Source: Budorcas taxicolor (Eukaryota > Chordata > Mammalia > Artiodactyla > Bovidae). From it: a stretch of 64,000 nucleotides of DNA. Under the pieces are notes generated by a model. That model was given only the letters and a program-made list of their open reading frames with translations, ran no database searches and was not told the DNA's origin. The stretch's first letter is position 1. Each line of letters starts with the position of its first letter. A program made the translations under genes and the position numbers. The DNA lies in the NCBI RefSeq assembly GCF_023091745.1, contig NC_068926.1:43238001-43302000 (forward strand). Direction: 5' to 3'. Below are positions 35,873-46,710 of the stretch, piece after piece.

Positions 35873-37079
35873 AAGTGTACAAATAATATGCTGAGGAAAG
35901 CATTACCACCAACCTGCAAATATAAAGGATAAAAAGTCTACATTCCTGCCATGGATTATAACGTTTTTGTCAGAGAAAACAGATGAGTCTTGGATTTGAT
36001 AGTTGACCTACTAATAATATAATAGCAGACTTTACCATCAAGAGAGATGGATGAACATACTTTTAAAAGAAGAAATTCAAGAGCTGTGGACAATTATGCC
36101 CAAGAACATTAATTTAATGGTTTAAATACTCAAACAGGCAAAATGTGTGTGTGTATGCAACTCACACAGTAAGTAGCTTCACCAAAGAAAGTAGTGTTGA
36201 TTTTACTTCTGAAGTGTCATTACCATGGCTACAGCTCCCTGGAGAGTGAATCCAGCCTTTCTGTGAAAAGCAATATTTATTTTTAAACAAGTACTTCAGT
36301 GATACCTTCGCCCTTGCAAATATGTGGTTCTATGACTTATGCATGAGAGGGAAAAAGATTGCCATCTCCTCAAATCCTCTTATTCCAAATGAAACAGAAA
36401 TTTGAAATCATTTATTTTTCATTCTGAGCGATAACAGATATTCACAGGTACTTTTCAGACACTTGCTTCAATTTTCTCACTTAATTTGGCTAGTAAGTCC
36501 CCAGTTCTCCACACCCTATCTCCCTTTGGGCCTCTGGGAAGAAAGAAAGAACTGAGATTATACAAACCCGACACTGTCGTGGACTTCTAAAGTGAAGGGC
36601 AAACAGATGAATAAAGCCAAGAAGACAGCTAGGAAAGGCTCTTGGTTACTATGGAATCACCAGCAGCTCCAGCAAACCTTGAGTCAACATGGATTTTCAA
36701 ATGACCAGTGAGTATTCTGAGATGTTCTGCCATGAGCACGAGTAAATACAGAAATTCATCTGGAATCTCTGCAGCCCAGATGGCCACTGACACTCTGGCA
36801 CAGCACAACTCCCCATGCATTGCTGCAGCCATGCAGTGACTGTGCATTTTTAATTGACCTTTAATTTCTTTCCCTAAGCACTAAGCACATATATGTGCCT
36901 AGTGAAATCCTTCAACATTTTTTGAAAATGGAGAATTTGCTGCAATTTAATGAGATGCAAACACTTTATTTCTAGTTCTGCTCTTCTATCTACACCATCA
37001 GCTGGGGAAAGATTCGCCTATTGCGGTTTTTTATTCTGTACACTCATGTAGCTTTGTTTGCATGTAAGTGAGGCAGCAA
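35873..37079. other. No feature recognised
   Basis: Unique sequence without a supported gene. Confidence 0.4.
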
Positions 37080-37245
37080 TAAAATGGGGTTTGGTGTCAG
37101 ACAGACCTGAACTCAAATTCCAGCTATACCTCAGACCTACTGTTTAACAAACATTTCACTTCCTTAAACCCTGATTCTTTACCCGGAAAATGAGGAAGGG
37201 TAATATCTCCTGTAAATCATAACTTCTCAGTGACCGTCCAATGAA
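37080..37245 (+). mobile_element. MIR SINE
   Basis: 'tttggtgtcagacagacctg' and 'actcaaattccagctatacc' correspond to the MIR 5' core. 'aacaaacatttcacttcctt' and 'ggaaaatgaggaagggtaat' correspond to the 3' part. This is the clearest MIR in the window. Confidence 0.82.
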
Positions 37246-38081
37246 TGTATATATATAAACAGCACCAGCAAAGAGGAGGGAGGCTAAAGCTAGTAGCCCC
37301 CATGGCTCTGTTGAACTTCCTCCTTCCTGGGTAAAATCCCAGGGGCCAGCCCTTTCCCAACTTTCCCGCCATCTGTTCCCTGAAAGATTATATGGAAGTA
37401 AGTGGGGTGGGATACAGGGTGTGGGAAGGGAAAGGAAGAAAGAGAGGAGAAAACGATAAAGATGAAATGAAATGTGCTTTTTTTTTATTTTGGCTTTGCT
37501 TTTATTTTCATATTGTTTTAACCCAGGCCTACTTTCTTTTCAACTTAATACTAAACTTGGAAAAAATTTAAGGAGTCAAGAGACACACACACACACATAC
37601 AAACACAGACACCCTCAAAGAACTCCATGGGTGGGGAGGGGGGGGTGAATAAAGCAGGAGAAGAAAGTAAACAGGTGTGATTTAAAAACATTATCCAGTT
37701 GGATTTCCCTTTCTTCATGCCATTGTATAATAGAACAAAGTTTCCTCTTGGGGAAAAGAAAGGGAGTTATCCACCCCCTCTGAACCTCAGTGTAGCTCCG
37801 TGATCTACTTAATGACCTGCAGGGAACATCAGCCCAGACCCCCCACCGACTCTCTGGTGTCCTCAGCCCATCCTGGTGGGAGAGACCATCCTGTGAGCCT
37901 TACTCATCAAGGAGGAAAAGCCCTCTGTCTGAGAGAATATGAGTTTCTCCAAAGAAATCTCCTCAGCCACCCAGGTGTCAGTGTTGTCTCACAGCCCCTG
38001 CGACACAGCAGAAGTTGCTGGATGCTTGAGGAGCCTTGGAAATCTACCCAGTTTACAAACAGGGTTAGCTGAGATCTGTCT
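37246..38081. other. Unassigned, with simple repeats
   Basis: An (AC)n run lies at about 37584-37610 and a G-rich stretch at about 37628-37648. 37800-38080 is relatively GC-rich with overlapping 90-codon frames of no recognisable identity. Confidence 0.4.
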
Positions 38082-38220
38082 GTCATTCATTCATTCATTT
38101 ATGCAGTCAATAAACCCATCCATCAAGTACCCAGAATGCACCTCAAGCACCCAAGACATTCTCATGAGCAACACAGATATGGTCCCTAACCTCAGGGCTC
38201 TGAGAATCTAAAAGGGGAGA
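38082..38220 (+). mobile_element. L2 LINE fragment
   Basis: 'cattcattcattcatttatg', 'agtacccagaatgcac' and 'agatatggtccctaacctca' follow the L2 consensus phrases ending in 'gtccctgccctca'. The sequence to about 38500 may continue the same element, but this is less clear. Confidence 0.6.
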
Positions 38221-38892
38221 GAAATGTCAGCAGAAGGGTTACAGAAATACAAGTACCTGCAGATATCACAAGGCAGCAATGGTGGGCCTATTGGCTTGAA
38301 TAAAAGAAAATCCTGCCACCCTGGAGTGTAAGAGCTAGAGGTTACCTACTCAGTAGAAGTTTTGCTGAAATTTGAGGATGTTAAATTAGCAAAGAGAAAA
38401 GGAATCACATGATACAGAGGATGCGGAAAAGCGAGTGGAGCTGGGCAACTGGAGGTGGAGGGAGGTGGGCAGAGAGGCTGGAGATGTCAGGAAAGGTAAC
38501 AGTCTCCATCCACTTGTGCCCCAAAGAGGAAGAGGTCCTAAATGCCTGATTTCAATGTAAGTTCTCCATGGGTAGAAGCCTCGGGCTCAATGTACAATCC
38601 TTGCATTTATTATTAGTATGAAATGGGGAATTTCTTATCGTCTAAGAATTTCAACTAAACCCTGAAGCTAAAAATTAGCACCAGATATCTGTGGACTGTA
38701 AATAAAGTGGTAGAGTATCACCAGAACCCACTCCCAGCTCCTGGAAGATCACCACCAGTACCTTGCCCTCCACCACCATCTTTGTGTGTCTCCACTTTTC
38801 TCAACTTCACTTGCCGGTAAGCAGAGGCATGGGTCTCGGTTTTTGCCAATGAAGATGTAGAGAGAAATGGTTGAAACCATCTACAGGCTTCG
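38221..38892. other. Unassigned; possibly L2 continuation on the left
   Basis: No gene is recognised. A purine-rich stretch lies at about 38430-38490. Confidence 0.35.
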
Positions 38893-39464
38893 TACCATAA
38901 GTCCCCTACAAACGAATGAGTTCCGTCTAAGAGTGCAATTGTAACTTCAATTTTTTCGTTAAATTCAACAAAGTTAGCCTAGGTACCCAACTAACACAAC
39001 CAGCTATATAACACTGTAGTGTAATAGGTTTATAATGCTTTCCACACGAATAATAGATGAAAAACAAAGAAACACAAAAAATAAAGAAAACAATTTAATC
39101 GAACAGTACAGAACCGTGAAAATCACAGTAGTACCGTACTACAAGTGAACAGGCAAGAAAAGTTATTGACTAGAGGAGGGAGAGGAGGTGGGAGATGGTA
39201 GAGCTGAAGGAACAGGATCGTCAACAATAGAGCAAACTACAACTTCACTCACATCCTGAGCTTGGAATATAGATGCTGTACTATTGTACTCTATACAGTA
39301 CTGTACACTAAGGCACACAATAGCACAACCACTTGTAGAGGATATACACATGTGAAAATGTACACCAGACACGTGAACTAACTTACGTGATTGGACATGT
39401 AAACCCACATTCACATCCTTGAAAGTTCACAACTTGAAGGTTCATATGTAGAGGATTTATTGCA
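38893..39464. mobile_element. Tigger/mariner-like non-autonomous DNA transposon with TIRs
   Basis: The ends are inverted repeats. The left end reads taccataagtcccctacaaa from 38893, and the right end, read on the minus strand from 39464, is tgcaataaatcctctacata, so 14 of 20 bases agree. Beyond the ends, 'acgaatgagttcc' and the minus-strand 'gaaccttcaagttgtgaac' are subterminal. A TA dinucleotide at the left and a TA-derived CA at the right fit a TA target. The interior has no transposase frame. It matches what I know of artiodactyl Tigger-type (Mariner1_BT-like) elements. The superfamily is probable and the exact name is not certain. Confidence 0.6.
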
Positions 39465-39677
39465 ATTAAAATATGCCACCCACTGGTCAGTATCCCATCA
39501 AGCTCTTCTCCAGGCCACACCGATGACTCAGCTACTCTGGAATCCAAGCCGGGATCCCAAGGTAGGGTAGGGTATCTTTCAGCATTAGATTGTAATGTAC
39601 ATACAAAAAAAAAAAAACCCCTCATTTACACTGCAATTTGGGGGACCACAGGGGTTATTATTCGTTTAGCATGGTGC
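39465..39677. other. Unassigned; poly(A) run at about 39604-39617
   Basis: Short unique sequence with an A-run. No TSD around the run was found. Confidence 0.45.
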
Positions 39678-40168
39678 ATTTGATTGCTGCTGATAATAAA
39701 TTATCAAAGTGGATTAAAACAATACATAGCTAAGAGTTCAGTTTCTGTCAGTCGGGAGACCAGGCTGGTGCAATTATCTGCCTCTCACTCAGGGTTTCTC
39801 CTGGGTTCCAATTAAGGTACCGATCAGAGGCATGGTCAACTCAAAGGTCCCCTGGGGAAAATATTGCTTCTAAGCTCACTTCCAGGGTGAAGGAAGACCT
39901 CCAGATGGCCAGCTGGAGAGCTCAGCTTCTTTTCATGTGGACCATTCCAGAAAGCAGCTAACAGTGTTATCTCCATCTTCCAACATGGAGATGACTTGTC
40001 TCAGAGGGAGCAAGAGAAGGAAAGTAAAAAGACAAAAGTCATCGTATATTTGTAGCCTGTTTCAGGGTGACAGCTCATTACTTCTTCATATTCTAGTCGC
40101 TAGAAATTTGAAAGACTAGCTCCCACTGAACAAAGAGGGTACCCCAAGGGGTTAAATACCAGAAGGCA
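39678..40168 (-). mobile_element. ERVL-MaLR-type LTR remnant
   Basis: On the plus strand the antisense LTR order is seen. 'aaagtggattaaaacaatac' comes first, then 'ctctcactcagggtttctc', 'gcttctaagctcacttcc', 'gtctcagagggagcaagaga' and 'tcatattctagtcgctag'. It is ancient, diverged and non-coding. Confidence 0.55.
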
Positions 40169-40539
40169 GGTGACCTCGGGACCCTCCCCAGGGGCTGCCT
40201 ACTGTGGTTCTAAGAGCACCAGTTGAAGGTAGAGGGACAGATTCGAAGCCACAGGAATGAGGGTGCCCACTTCCACTGTGTCCCCAGGGCAGACAGAGTG
40301 GAACATTGGTGGAAGGCAGCATTAGGGGTATGCAAAGGGAATCTTGAATTATATGAAAATCTGAAACTTCTTATAAGCCATGCCTAAGTCCCTTGGACAC
40401 TAGATATAAACTTTAAAGGATCTTGCACCCAAATTCTATGTGAGGGGGATGAGTGTCACCCCCCACCAGCAATTCTCCAGTAACAGCTGGTTGTCCTACA
40501 AATGAACTCAGTTCTGACACTGTCTACCTGGAGATGGCA

Positions 40540-41065
40540 TCAGAGCCCACAATTTGCTCAGTCCCACAAGACAGCACCACCCATCTTCGACAGCAAGTCC
40601 AGGTTTTCACCTGTGTTTCTGACCTATAGTGCAAAGGTCACAATGACCCCCATGTTTATTTCAATTAATTTACTCAAGCAGTTCACAGAACTCTGAGAAA
40701 CATTTTACTTACTAGATGACCAATTTTTTGTCAGAGGTTGTAACTCAGGAACATACAGGTGGAAGAGATGCTCAGTGCACGGTGTGGGGAGGGGTATGGA
40801 GCTTCCTCACCCTGAGCCCACCTCTCTCCCCAAATCTCCACGTGTTCACCCACCCAGAGCTCTCTGAACTCTGTCATTTTGAGTATCAAGGGGGCTTTCA
40901 TTACAAAGTCATGATCAATTAAATCATTGACCATTAATGATGGTTCAACCTCCAGCCCCTCCCTGAGCTCAGGAAGTCAGAGATGAGGCTGAAAGTTACA
41001 ATCCTCCAATTGCAGGGCTGGACTCCCTGCAACCAGCCTTCAAACTTTGGCTGTCTGCTTGCTCT
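40540..41065. mobile_element. Probable ancient LTR remnant, family not assigned
   Basis: Phrases such as 'caattaatttactcaagcag', 'ttcacagaactctgagaaac', 'gtcatgatcaattaaatcat' and 'ggttcaacctccagcccct' occur in this order in a widespread mammalian LTR-like repeat that I recognise but cannot name with certainty. Open frames on both strands at 40716-40934 are incidental. Confidence 0.4.
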
Positions 41066-41079
41066 CAAAAAAGTTTCCT

Positions 41080-41339
41080 AATTTTTTTTTTTTTTTTTAT
41101 GCAACAAAGCCATTTATTCAGCTTCCTGAATCTCTATGCAGTTTTTTTTTTAATTGGAGGATAATTGCTTTACAATGTTTTGTTGGTTTCTGCCATACCA
41201 ACAACATGAATCAACCATAAGTATATACGTATAACCCCTTCCTCTTGAGTCTCTCTTCCTCCCATCTCATCCCTCTAGGTCGTCACAGAGTGCTTGGCTG
41301 AGCTCCCTGTGTTATACAACAGTTTCCCACTAGCTGTCT
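41080..41339 (-). mobile_element. L1 3' UTR fragment (left part)
   Basis: A T17-like run at 41082-41098 precedes 'ttttaattggaggataattg' and 'ctttacaatgttttgttgg', the antisense end of an L1 related to the ruminant lineage. It resumes to the right of the SINE at 41576-41625. Confidence 0.75.
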
Positions 41340-41575
41340 ATTTTAAACATAAGTGAATAAGTGAAGTCGCTCAGTCGTGTCCGCCTCTGTGCGACCCGTG
41401 GACTGTAGCCCACCAGGCTCCTCTGTCCATGGGATTCTCCAGGCAAGAATACTGGAGTGGGTTGCCATTTCCTTCTCCAGGGGATCTTCCCAACTCGGGG
41501 ATCGAATCCAGATCTCCCACGTTGCAGGCAGACGCTTTAACCTCTGAGCCACCAGGGAAGCCCCATTTTAAACAT
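41340..41575 (-). mobile_element. Bov-tA SINE with 11-bp TSD, nested in L1
   Basis: The antisense tRNA-like head ends 'gagccaccagggaagcccc' at 41564. The tail is at the left ('gtgaagtcgctcagtcgtgt'). Identical attttaaacat borders lie at 41340-41350 and 41565-41575. Confidence 0.95.
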
Positions 41576-41629
41576 GGTAGTGTATATATGCCAATACTAT
41601 CTCAATTCACACCACCTTCTCCTTAGTCT

Positions 41630-42164
41630 CATTATAACATAACAAACAGCACTTTATGGCTCTCATCACATAGGAAATTCCAAAAGTTTTAGAAGATCTA
41701 CTCCAGAAATGGAACAAAAAACAAGTATGTATTACTGTATAAACCATAGAATCGCAGGTATTTACAACCCACCCAGAAAATCCTAAAGTCTAAGATGACT
41801 GAAATTGCCCAAGATGACAAAGAAGAGCAAGGCCATCAAGGGAGCCACATCAGTCCACTCTGGTGTGACAAGAATCCATGAGCTTACAGACAAATCAGAT
41901 GTTGCAAGAAACACTGCAATGTCTTGCCTTCTTTTGTTCTTATTCCAATGAATATATGTTTAAGAATCTCTCACTACATGGTTAGCACTACATGTGATCT
42001 TGGAAAAAACAGATAAGGATTCTATCCTCAACTGGTTTAGCCTTTGTTGGAAAAGACGGGCAGGTAAACATACAATTTGATTTAATCAAACCAATTCAGA
42101 TACAGAGACATTTTCAAGGTACTAGAGAAGCACAGAAACCAAATGTTTTTTAAAGTTAATTAGG
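41630..42164. other. No feature recognised
   Basis: Unique sequence without a supported gene or repeat. Confidence 0.4.
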
Positions 42165-42403
42165 TTTAAAATTTTTTAAACATTTGTTTAATTGAAGTAT
42201 AGTTGTTTTACAACACTGTACTAGTTTCAAAAAAAAAAAAAACACTGTACTAGTTTCAGATGTACAGAAAGTGATTCAGTTTTATATATACTCTTTCAAA
42301 TTATTTTCCATTGTAGGTCATTACAAGATATTGAATACAGTTTCCTGTGCTATATAGTAAGTCTTTGTTGTTTATCTATTTTATATATAGTAGTGGGTAT
42401 ATG
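42165..42403 (-). mobile_element. L1 3' UTR fragment, carrying a poly(A) micro-insertion
   Basis: Antisense L1 3' UTR: 'aattgaagtatagttgtttt', 'agatgtacagaaagtgattc', 'tcctgtgctatatagtaag' and 'tttatatatagtagtg'. It continues to about 42730 beyond a SINE insertion. Inside it, an 18-bp segment is duplicated around an A-run (separate entry). Confidence 0.82.
42212..42258 (+). mobile_element. Poly(A)-only insertion with 18-bp direct duplication
   Basis: aacactgtactagtttca occurs at 42212-42229 and again at 42241-42258, separated by 11 A residues (42230-42240). The host L1 sequence normally has this segment once. The structure is that of a target-primed insertion of nothing but a poly(A) tail. 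Confidence 0.8.
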
Positions 42404-42670
42404 GAGAAGGCAATGGCACCCTACTCCAGTACTCCTGCCTGGAAACTCCCATGGACGGTAGGCTGCAGTCCATGGGGTCGCTAAGAGTAGGATGCGATTG
42501 AGTGACTTCACTTTCACTTTTCACTTTCATTCATTGGAGAAGGAAATGGCATCCCACTCCAGTGTTCTTGCCTGGAGAATCCCAGGGACGGGGGAGCCTA
42601 GTGGGCTGCCATCTATGGGGTCACACAGAGTCGGACACGACTGATGTGACTTAGCAGCAGTAGCAGCAGC
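42404..42670 (+). mobile_element. Bov-A2 SINE (dimer), nested in L1
   Basis: The first unit begins 'agaaggcaatggcaccc', the linker is 'cttcactttcacttttcac', and the second unit ends with 'cttagcagcagtagcagcag'. Borders agtgggtatatg (42392-42403) and agtgactatatg (42671-42682) agree at 10 of 12 positions, consistent with an aged TSD. Confidence 0.92.
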
Positions 42671-42730
42671 AGTGACTATATGTTAATCACAGACTCCTAG
42701 TTTATTTGGTATTTTTAAATAATCATATGT

Positions 42731-43559
42731 AGGTCGTTGGGGCAGAAAAACTTTTTGTCTACCTTCCATGTTTTTTGGCTGGTCTAATAACTAAATTGAC
42801 ATAAAACAGATTAACAGGAGAAAATTTTAAATTGTACACATAGGAGTCCCATAAAATTATGAGACTCTGAGGTAGTCAGGTGACTGAGCCTTCCATGGCA
42901 TCCTGAGCTGGGAAATGGGATAGGGGCTCCAGGGCTTCAAAGGGCAGGAGGACAATTTGCAGAGAGATAAGAGCAAATGGTAATCAGGTATCTGCCCTGC
43001 CATACAGGTGAGTTTTTCCCTGAAAAATGATTTCTGTCAACAGCTCTCTTTCTGGGCCAGGTCCCCTATCTAAATTCTTCTGGGAAGTTTAGGAAGAAGC
43101 CAATGTTTTTCTTGCATCTGCTAGGTCTTGGTTTCCTTCTGCTCAAAAGAGTCCATACACCAAAAGACACATTTTGGGCTACCTATTCTGATCCCCTTCA
43201 ACAATATGCTACACACTTTTCATGTATAAAGACTAGAACTTTTTATCTTATATGGAAAAACAAACAGATGAGCCAAACTGCCTTTCCCTAGACTCTAGAT
43301 TGGTCTGTAGGCTCTGTGTGCTATCCTCCCCGTCTTTTATTCCCATAGATAACTCTGATTTATGGCTCACAGCCCTGCTGTGGCATCCCCATTTTCTGAG
43401 TTCCTCCTAAACCCCGCGTTGCACCCTGACTCCACCGCTGTTCGTCAGCAGCAGTCACTCCAGCAGAGAGTCTCTGAACTCTCTGGCCCAGTCTGTGCTT
43501 TTCCTCTCATGCTGTGTGGTTCACTCTAATTATGAGTTGACGCTGCATCTCCTCCACTG
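42731..43559. other. Unassigned; suspected old interspersed repeat on the left
   Basis: 42735-43200 has phrases ('ggctggtctaataactaaat', 'agataagagcaaatggtaat') that remind me of a common old mammalian repeat, but I cannot name it. 43320-43555 is mixed unique sequence. Confidence 0.3.
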
Positions 43560-43642
43560 ACTGCTGTTTCCTGCAGGGCAGAACCTTATATGATTTATCT
43601 TTCTATGGAGCTGGCACGGAGTACTTACTCAGTGATTTTTTT
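43560..43642 (+). mobile_element. L2 LINE 3' end
   Basis: 'ctgcagggcagaacctta' with 'tgatttatctttctatgg' and 'ctggcacggagtacttactc' follow the L2 3'-terminal pattern '...ggcacatagtaggtgctca'. Confidence 0.55.
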
Positions 43643-44404
43643 TTTCCTACATGATTTGTGTGCTTTCTTGTCTACAAGGAAAACCTTTTCATCATAAAGT
43701 ATTTATTTGAAAAACAAACGTCAGCAAAAAACAAGCAAATTGAAATGCCTAATTCTACTTCCAGAGATAACTACTCTTAGTATTGTAGTTATCATTAGTT
43801 GATGAGCTCCATGAACAATACGCCTATTATCTAATTGATCTAGAGTAATGCACAGTAAACAGCTGCTGAATGTATCTTCTGCCCACTTCAAATGTCTTAA
43901 AACTCTTTTCATATAATTAGATACTGTTCTTCAGTATCACTTTTCTAGCTCTTCAATATTTTGATATACAATAAATAATAAATTTATTTATTCAATCCTC
44001 TCCTGTTTTTGTTCTGGGTTGATTATAGATTTTTCACTCCTATGACAATGAAAAATCCTGAGGACAACTTTGCCGTTTCAGGAAAAATGTGGAAGATTTT
44101 GAAATAGACAAAAAGAAAAGATTACTGTGCATCTTATCTAGTGCATATTTCTGGATTACTTTATGGAGACTACACCCTTCATGGAGCTATTTTACAACTC
44201 TTGTAAGTTGCAGAAAATATATGGAAAACTCTTATCTGTAAAAATGCAAATAAACTGTGTCTGATGAAATGCAGGTGATTGCTTTCCTGGGAATATTGAC
44301 CATTCTTGCTTCTTTTTATGAATCAGTTTCAGCATTCTGGATTGACATATGTGTGTGTTTTCAGTTTTCTTTGAATTGGCTGTAATAGCTTAAAAACTCA
44401 ACTG
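43643..44404. other. No feature recognised
   Basis: AT-rich sequence without a supported gene. Confidence 0.4.
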
Positions 44405-44694
44405 TTGGGGTGAATTGGAAGGTTGAGATGGACACACATATTGATACCATGTATAAAATAGATAACTAAATGAGAACCTACTGTATAGTTCAGGGAACTC
44501 TACTTAATGCACTGTGGTGACCGGAATGGGAAGGAAGCCCAAAAAAGAGGGGATATATGTATACATATGGCTGATTCACTTTCCTGTACAAGAGAAATGA
44601 ACACAATATTCTAAAGCAACTATACTCCAATAATATTAATTAAAAATAAATTTAAAGAGAAAGTTAAATTGTTAATGATCAAGTTAAATAAAAC
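44405..44694 (+). mobile_element. L1 3' end, copy 1 of a duplicated block
   Basis: 'ataaaatagataactaaatg', 'gagaacctactgtatag', 'gctgattcactttcctgtac' and 'caactatactccaataatat' define an L1 3' UTR ending near 44660. It is followed by about 35 bp of non-L1 flank ending 'gttaaataaaac'. Positions 44508-44694 recur at 44971-45157. Confidence 0.82.
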
Positions 44695-44819
44695 CTCTGA
44701 CATACATTTATTAGAAAAATACAAAAGCATCCATGAGTTTCCTGTGGACCCACTGGAAGTAATAGAAAGATGACAGATAATTTTAGTCATTATGATGGAC
44801 AATCTCCAAGTTTCCTTCT

Positions 44820-45500
44820 GGTTCCAAGAACTTGTGTAATGCCTTCCCCTCGAGTGTGGTCAACACCTGTGACTTATGTAGCCAATGAAACATGGCAAAG
44901 ATGCTGAGTTTTCACTCCAGCGGTTGTGTTACATTGTACAAGACTTTGCCTGGCTACAGACTGTCCTTGATGCACTGTGGTGACCTGAATGGGAAGGAAG
45001 TCCCCAAAAGAGGGGATATATGTATACATTTGGCTGATTCACTTTCCTGTACGAGAGAAATGAACACAATATTGTAAAGCAACTGTACTCCAATAACATT
45101 ACTTAAAAAATAAATAGAAAAAAAAGTTCAATTGTTAATTATCAAGTTAAATAAAACTTTGGGATTGTTATGAGGTTCATGTGGACAGAGACCTGCACGG
45201 GTCCTCTAGGGGATGAGGATGCCTTCAAGAGTGCAGAAAAGCCTCTCACTGATAGCAAAAAGCTGAGTTGTCTGTGCCAGCAACCAGAGTAAGCTTGGAC
45301 ATAGACCCTTCTGCATTGGACCTTCCGGGTAAGAATGCACATATCTGCCTTTGATTGCAGATTTGTGAGACCTTAATAAGAGGACCCCACTAAGCAGTGC
45401 TTGAACCCCTCACCACAGAAAATGTAAGATAATACATATATGTTGTACTAAGTGCCTAAGTTTGAGCAATTTGTAGGCAGTAATAGAAAACAAATATAAC
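44820..45500 (+). mobile_element. MaLR-type LTR, interrupted by an L1 3'-end block
   Basis: The left part (44820-44966) contains 'cacctgtgacttatgtagcc' and 'acattgtacaagactttgcc'. The right part (about 45165-45500) contains 'gagtaagcttggacatagac', 'ttgattgcagatttgtgaga' and 'atgtaagataatacatatat'. Together they follow the order of a MaLR LTR. The block at about 44967-45160 is foreign to it. Confidence 0.6.
44971..45157 (+). mobile_element. L1 3' end plus flank, copy 2 of the duplicated block
   Basis: Aligns to 44508-44694 at a constant offset of 463 bases with a little over 90% identity by eye. It includes both the L1 3' UTR and the ~35 bp of sequence that follows the L1 in copy 1. It lies within the MaLR LTR. 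No convincing TSD or terminal poly(A) was seen. Confidence 0.85.
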
Positions 45501-46058
45501 TATCTTGAAGTTATTTTGTTCAAGAGACAAGCCTTTAAGAATAAAAGGATCTTCAGAAAATGAGGTGGAAGTTGTGTACAGTTGTGTCAGGAGGGCCGTC
45601 AGGGCCAGCAGGAGACCATTGTCTATGTCTGGAGCTGTGCAGGGGCCACCAACTCATAAACTGTCACTTCTACACACACCAAAGAGCAGGGGATTTGAAC
45701 CCACATCACAGAGCCATCATCAGCAGTCATTACATCTTAGTCACAAAGAAAGGAATATAATAGTCATTGTGATATAACTAAAACTTATGCCTATTTTCCT
45801 CTAACTGGCCACAAAACAGTTTTATATTGTGAGCACCCAGAGGGTCTTAGCCTTTAATGCAAGCCTCTTACCTTGTTGCTGGGGGGTGTATCTGCTTCTA
45901 GCACCTTTCTGGAAAGGAGCAGGTTTCACATCACCTAATGGGTTACTATTCATTTCTAGTGACCAGATATTTCTTTGTATTAGTCTCAGCTATAGTATTA
46001 TCCCATTTATTTACTCTGGGTTTATTTTGCTTGTATCTCCATGAATTTTTGGTGGTAA
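45501..46058. other. Unassigned; possible MIR relic near 45680-45720
   Basis: 'gcaggggatttgaacccaca' near 45688 resembles the tRNA B-box region of MIR, but the rest is too diverged to define an element. The overlapping frames at 45505-45777 have no recognisable product. Confidence 0.35.
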
Positions 46059-46710
46059 GTTCAGTTCAGTTCAGTCGCTCAGTCATGTCTGACTCTTTGC
46101 GACCCCATGAATCACAGCACACCAGGCCTCCCTGTCCATCACCAACTCCCAGAGTTCACTCAAACTCACGTCCATCGAGTCGGTGATGTCATCCAGCCAT
46201 CTCATCCTCTGTCGTCCCCTTCTCCTCCTGCCCCCAATCCCTCCTAGCATCAGAGTCTTTTCCAATGAGTCAACTCTTTGCATGAGGTGGCCAACGTATT
46301 GGAGTTTCAGCTTTAGCATCAGTCCTTCCAATGAACATCCAGGACTGATCTCCTTTAGGATGGATGGATTGGATCTCCTTGCAGTCCAAGGGACTCTCAA
46401 GAGTCTTCTCCAACACCACAGTTCAAAAGCATCAATTCTTCAGTGTTCAGCTTTCTTCACAGTCCAACTCTCACATCCATACATGACCACTGGGAAAACC
46501 ATAGCCTTGACTAGAGGGACCTTTGTTGGCATAGTAATGTCTCTGCTTTTGAATATGCTATCTAGGTTGGTCATAACTTTCCTTCCAAGGAGTAAGCGTC
46601 TTTTAATTTCATGGCTGTAATCACCATCTGCAGTGATTTTGGAGCCAAAAAAAATAAAGTCTGACACTGTTTCCCCATCTATTTCCCATGAAGCGATGGA
46701 ACCAGATGGG
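46059..46710 (-). mobile_element. BovB LINE 3' part
   Basis: 3' end with 'cagttcagttcagtcgctc' at the left, 5' truncation near 46710. The open pieces 46667-46440 (DFIFFGSKITADGDYSHEIK ... VMYGCESWTVKKAEH) and 46400-46083 (C-terminal region with the RRRRGRQRMRWLDDITDSMD block) share one frame. They are separated by a single TGA where other copies have an Arg or Gln codon. No TSD was identified. Confidence 0.93.

Noticed and set aside
37260..38080. GC-richer patch considered as a CpG island or exon cluster
   Set aside because: CpG dinucleotides remain rare, and no open frame is supported by splice-site pairs or known protein similarity.
45685..45710. tRNA-like 'ggggatttgaaccc' motif
   Set aside because: No acceptor or anticodon stem can be paired around it; it is more like a decayed MIR SINE core.
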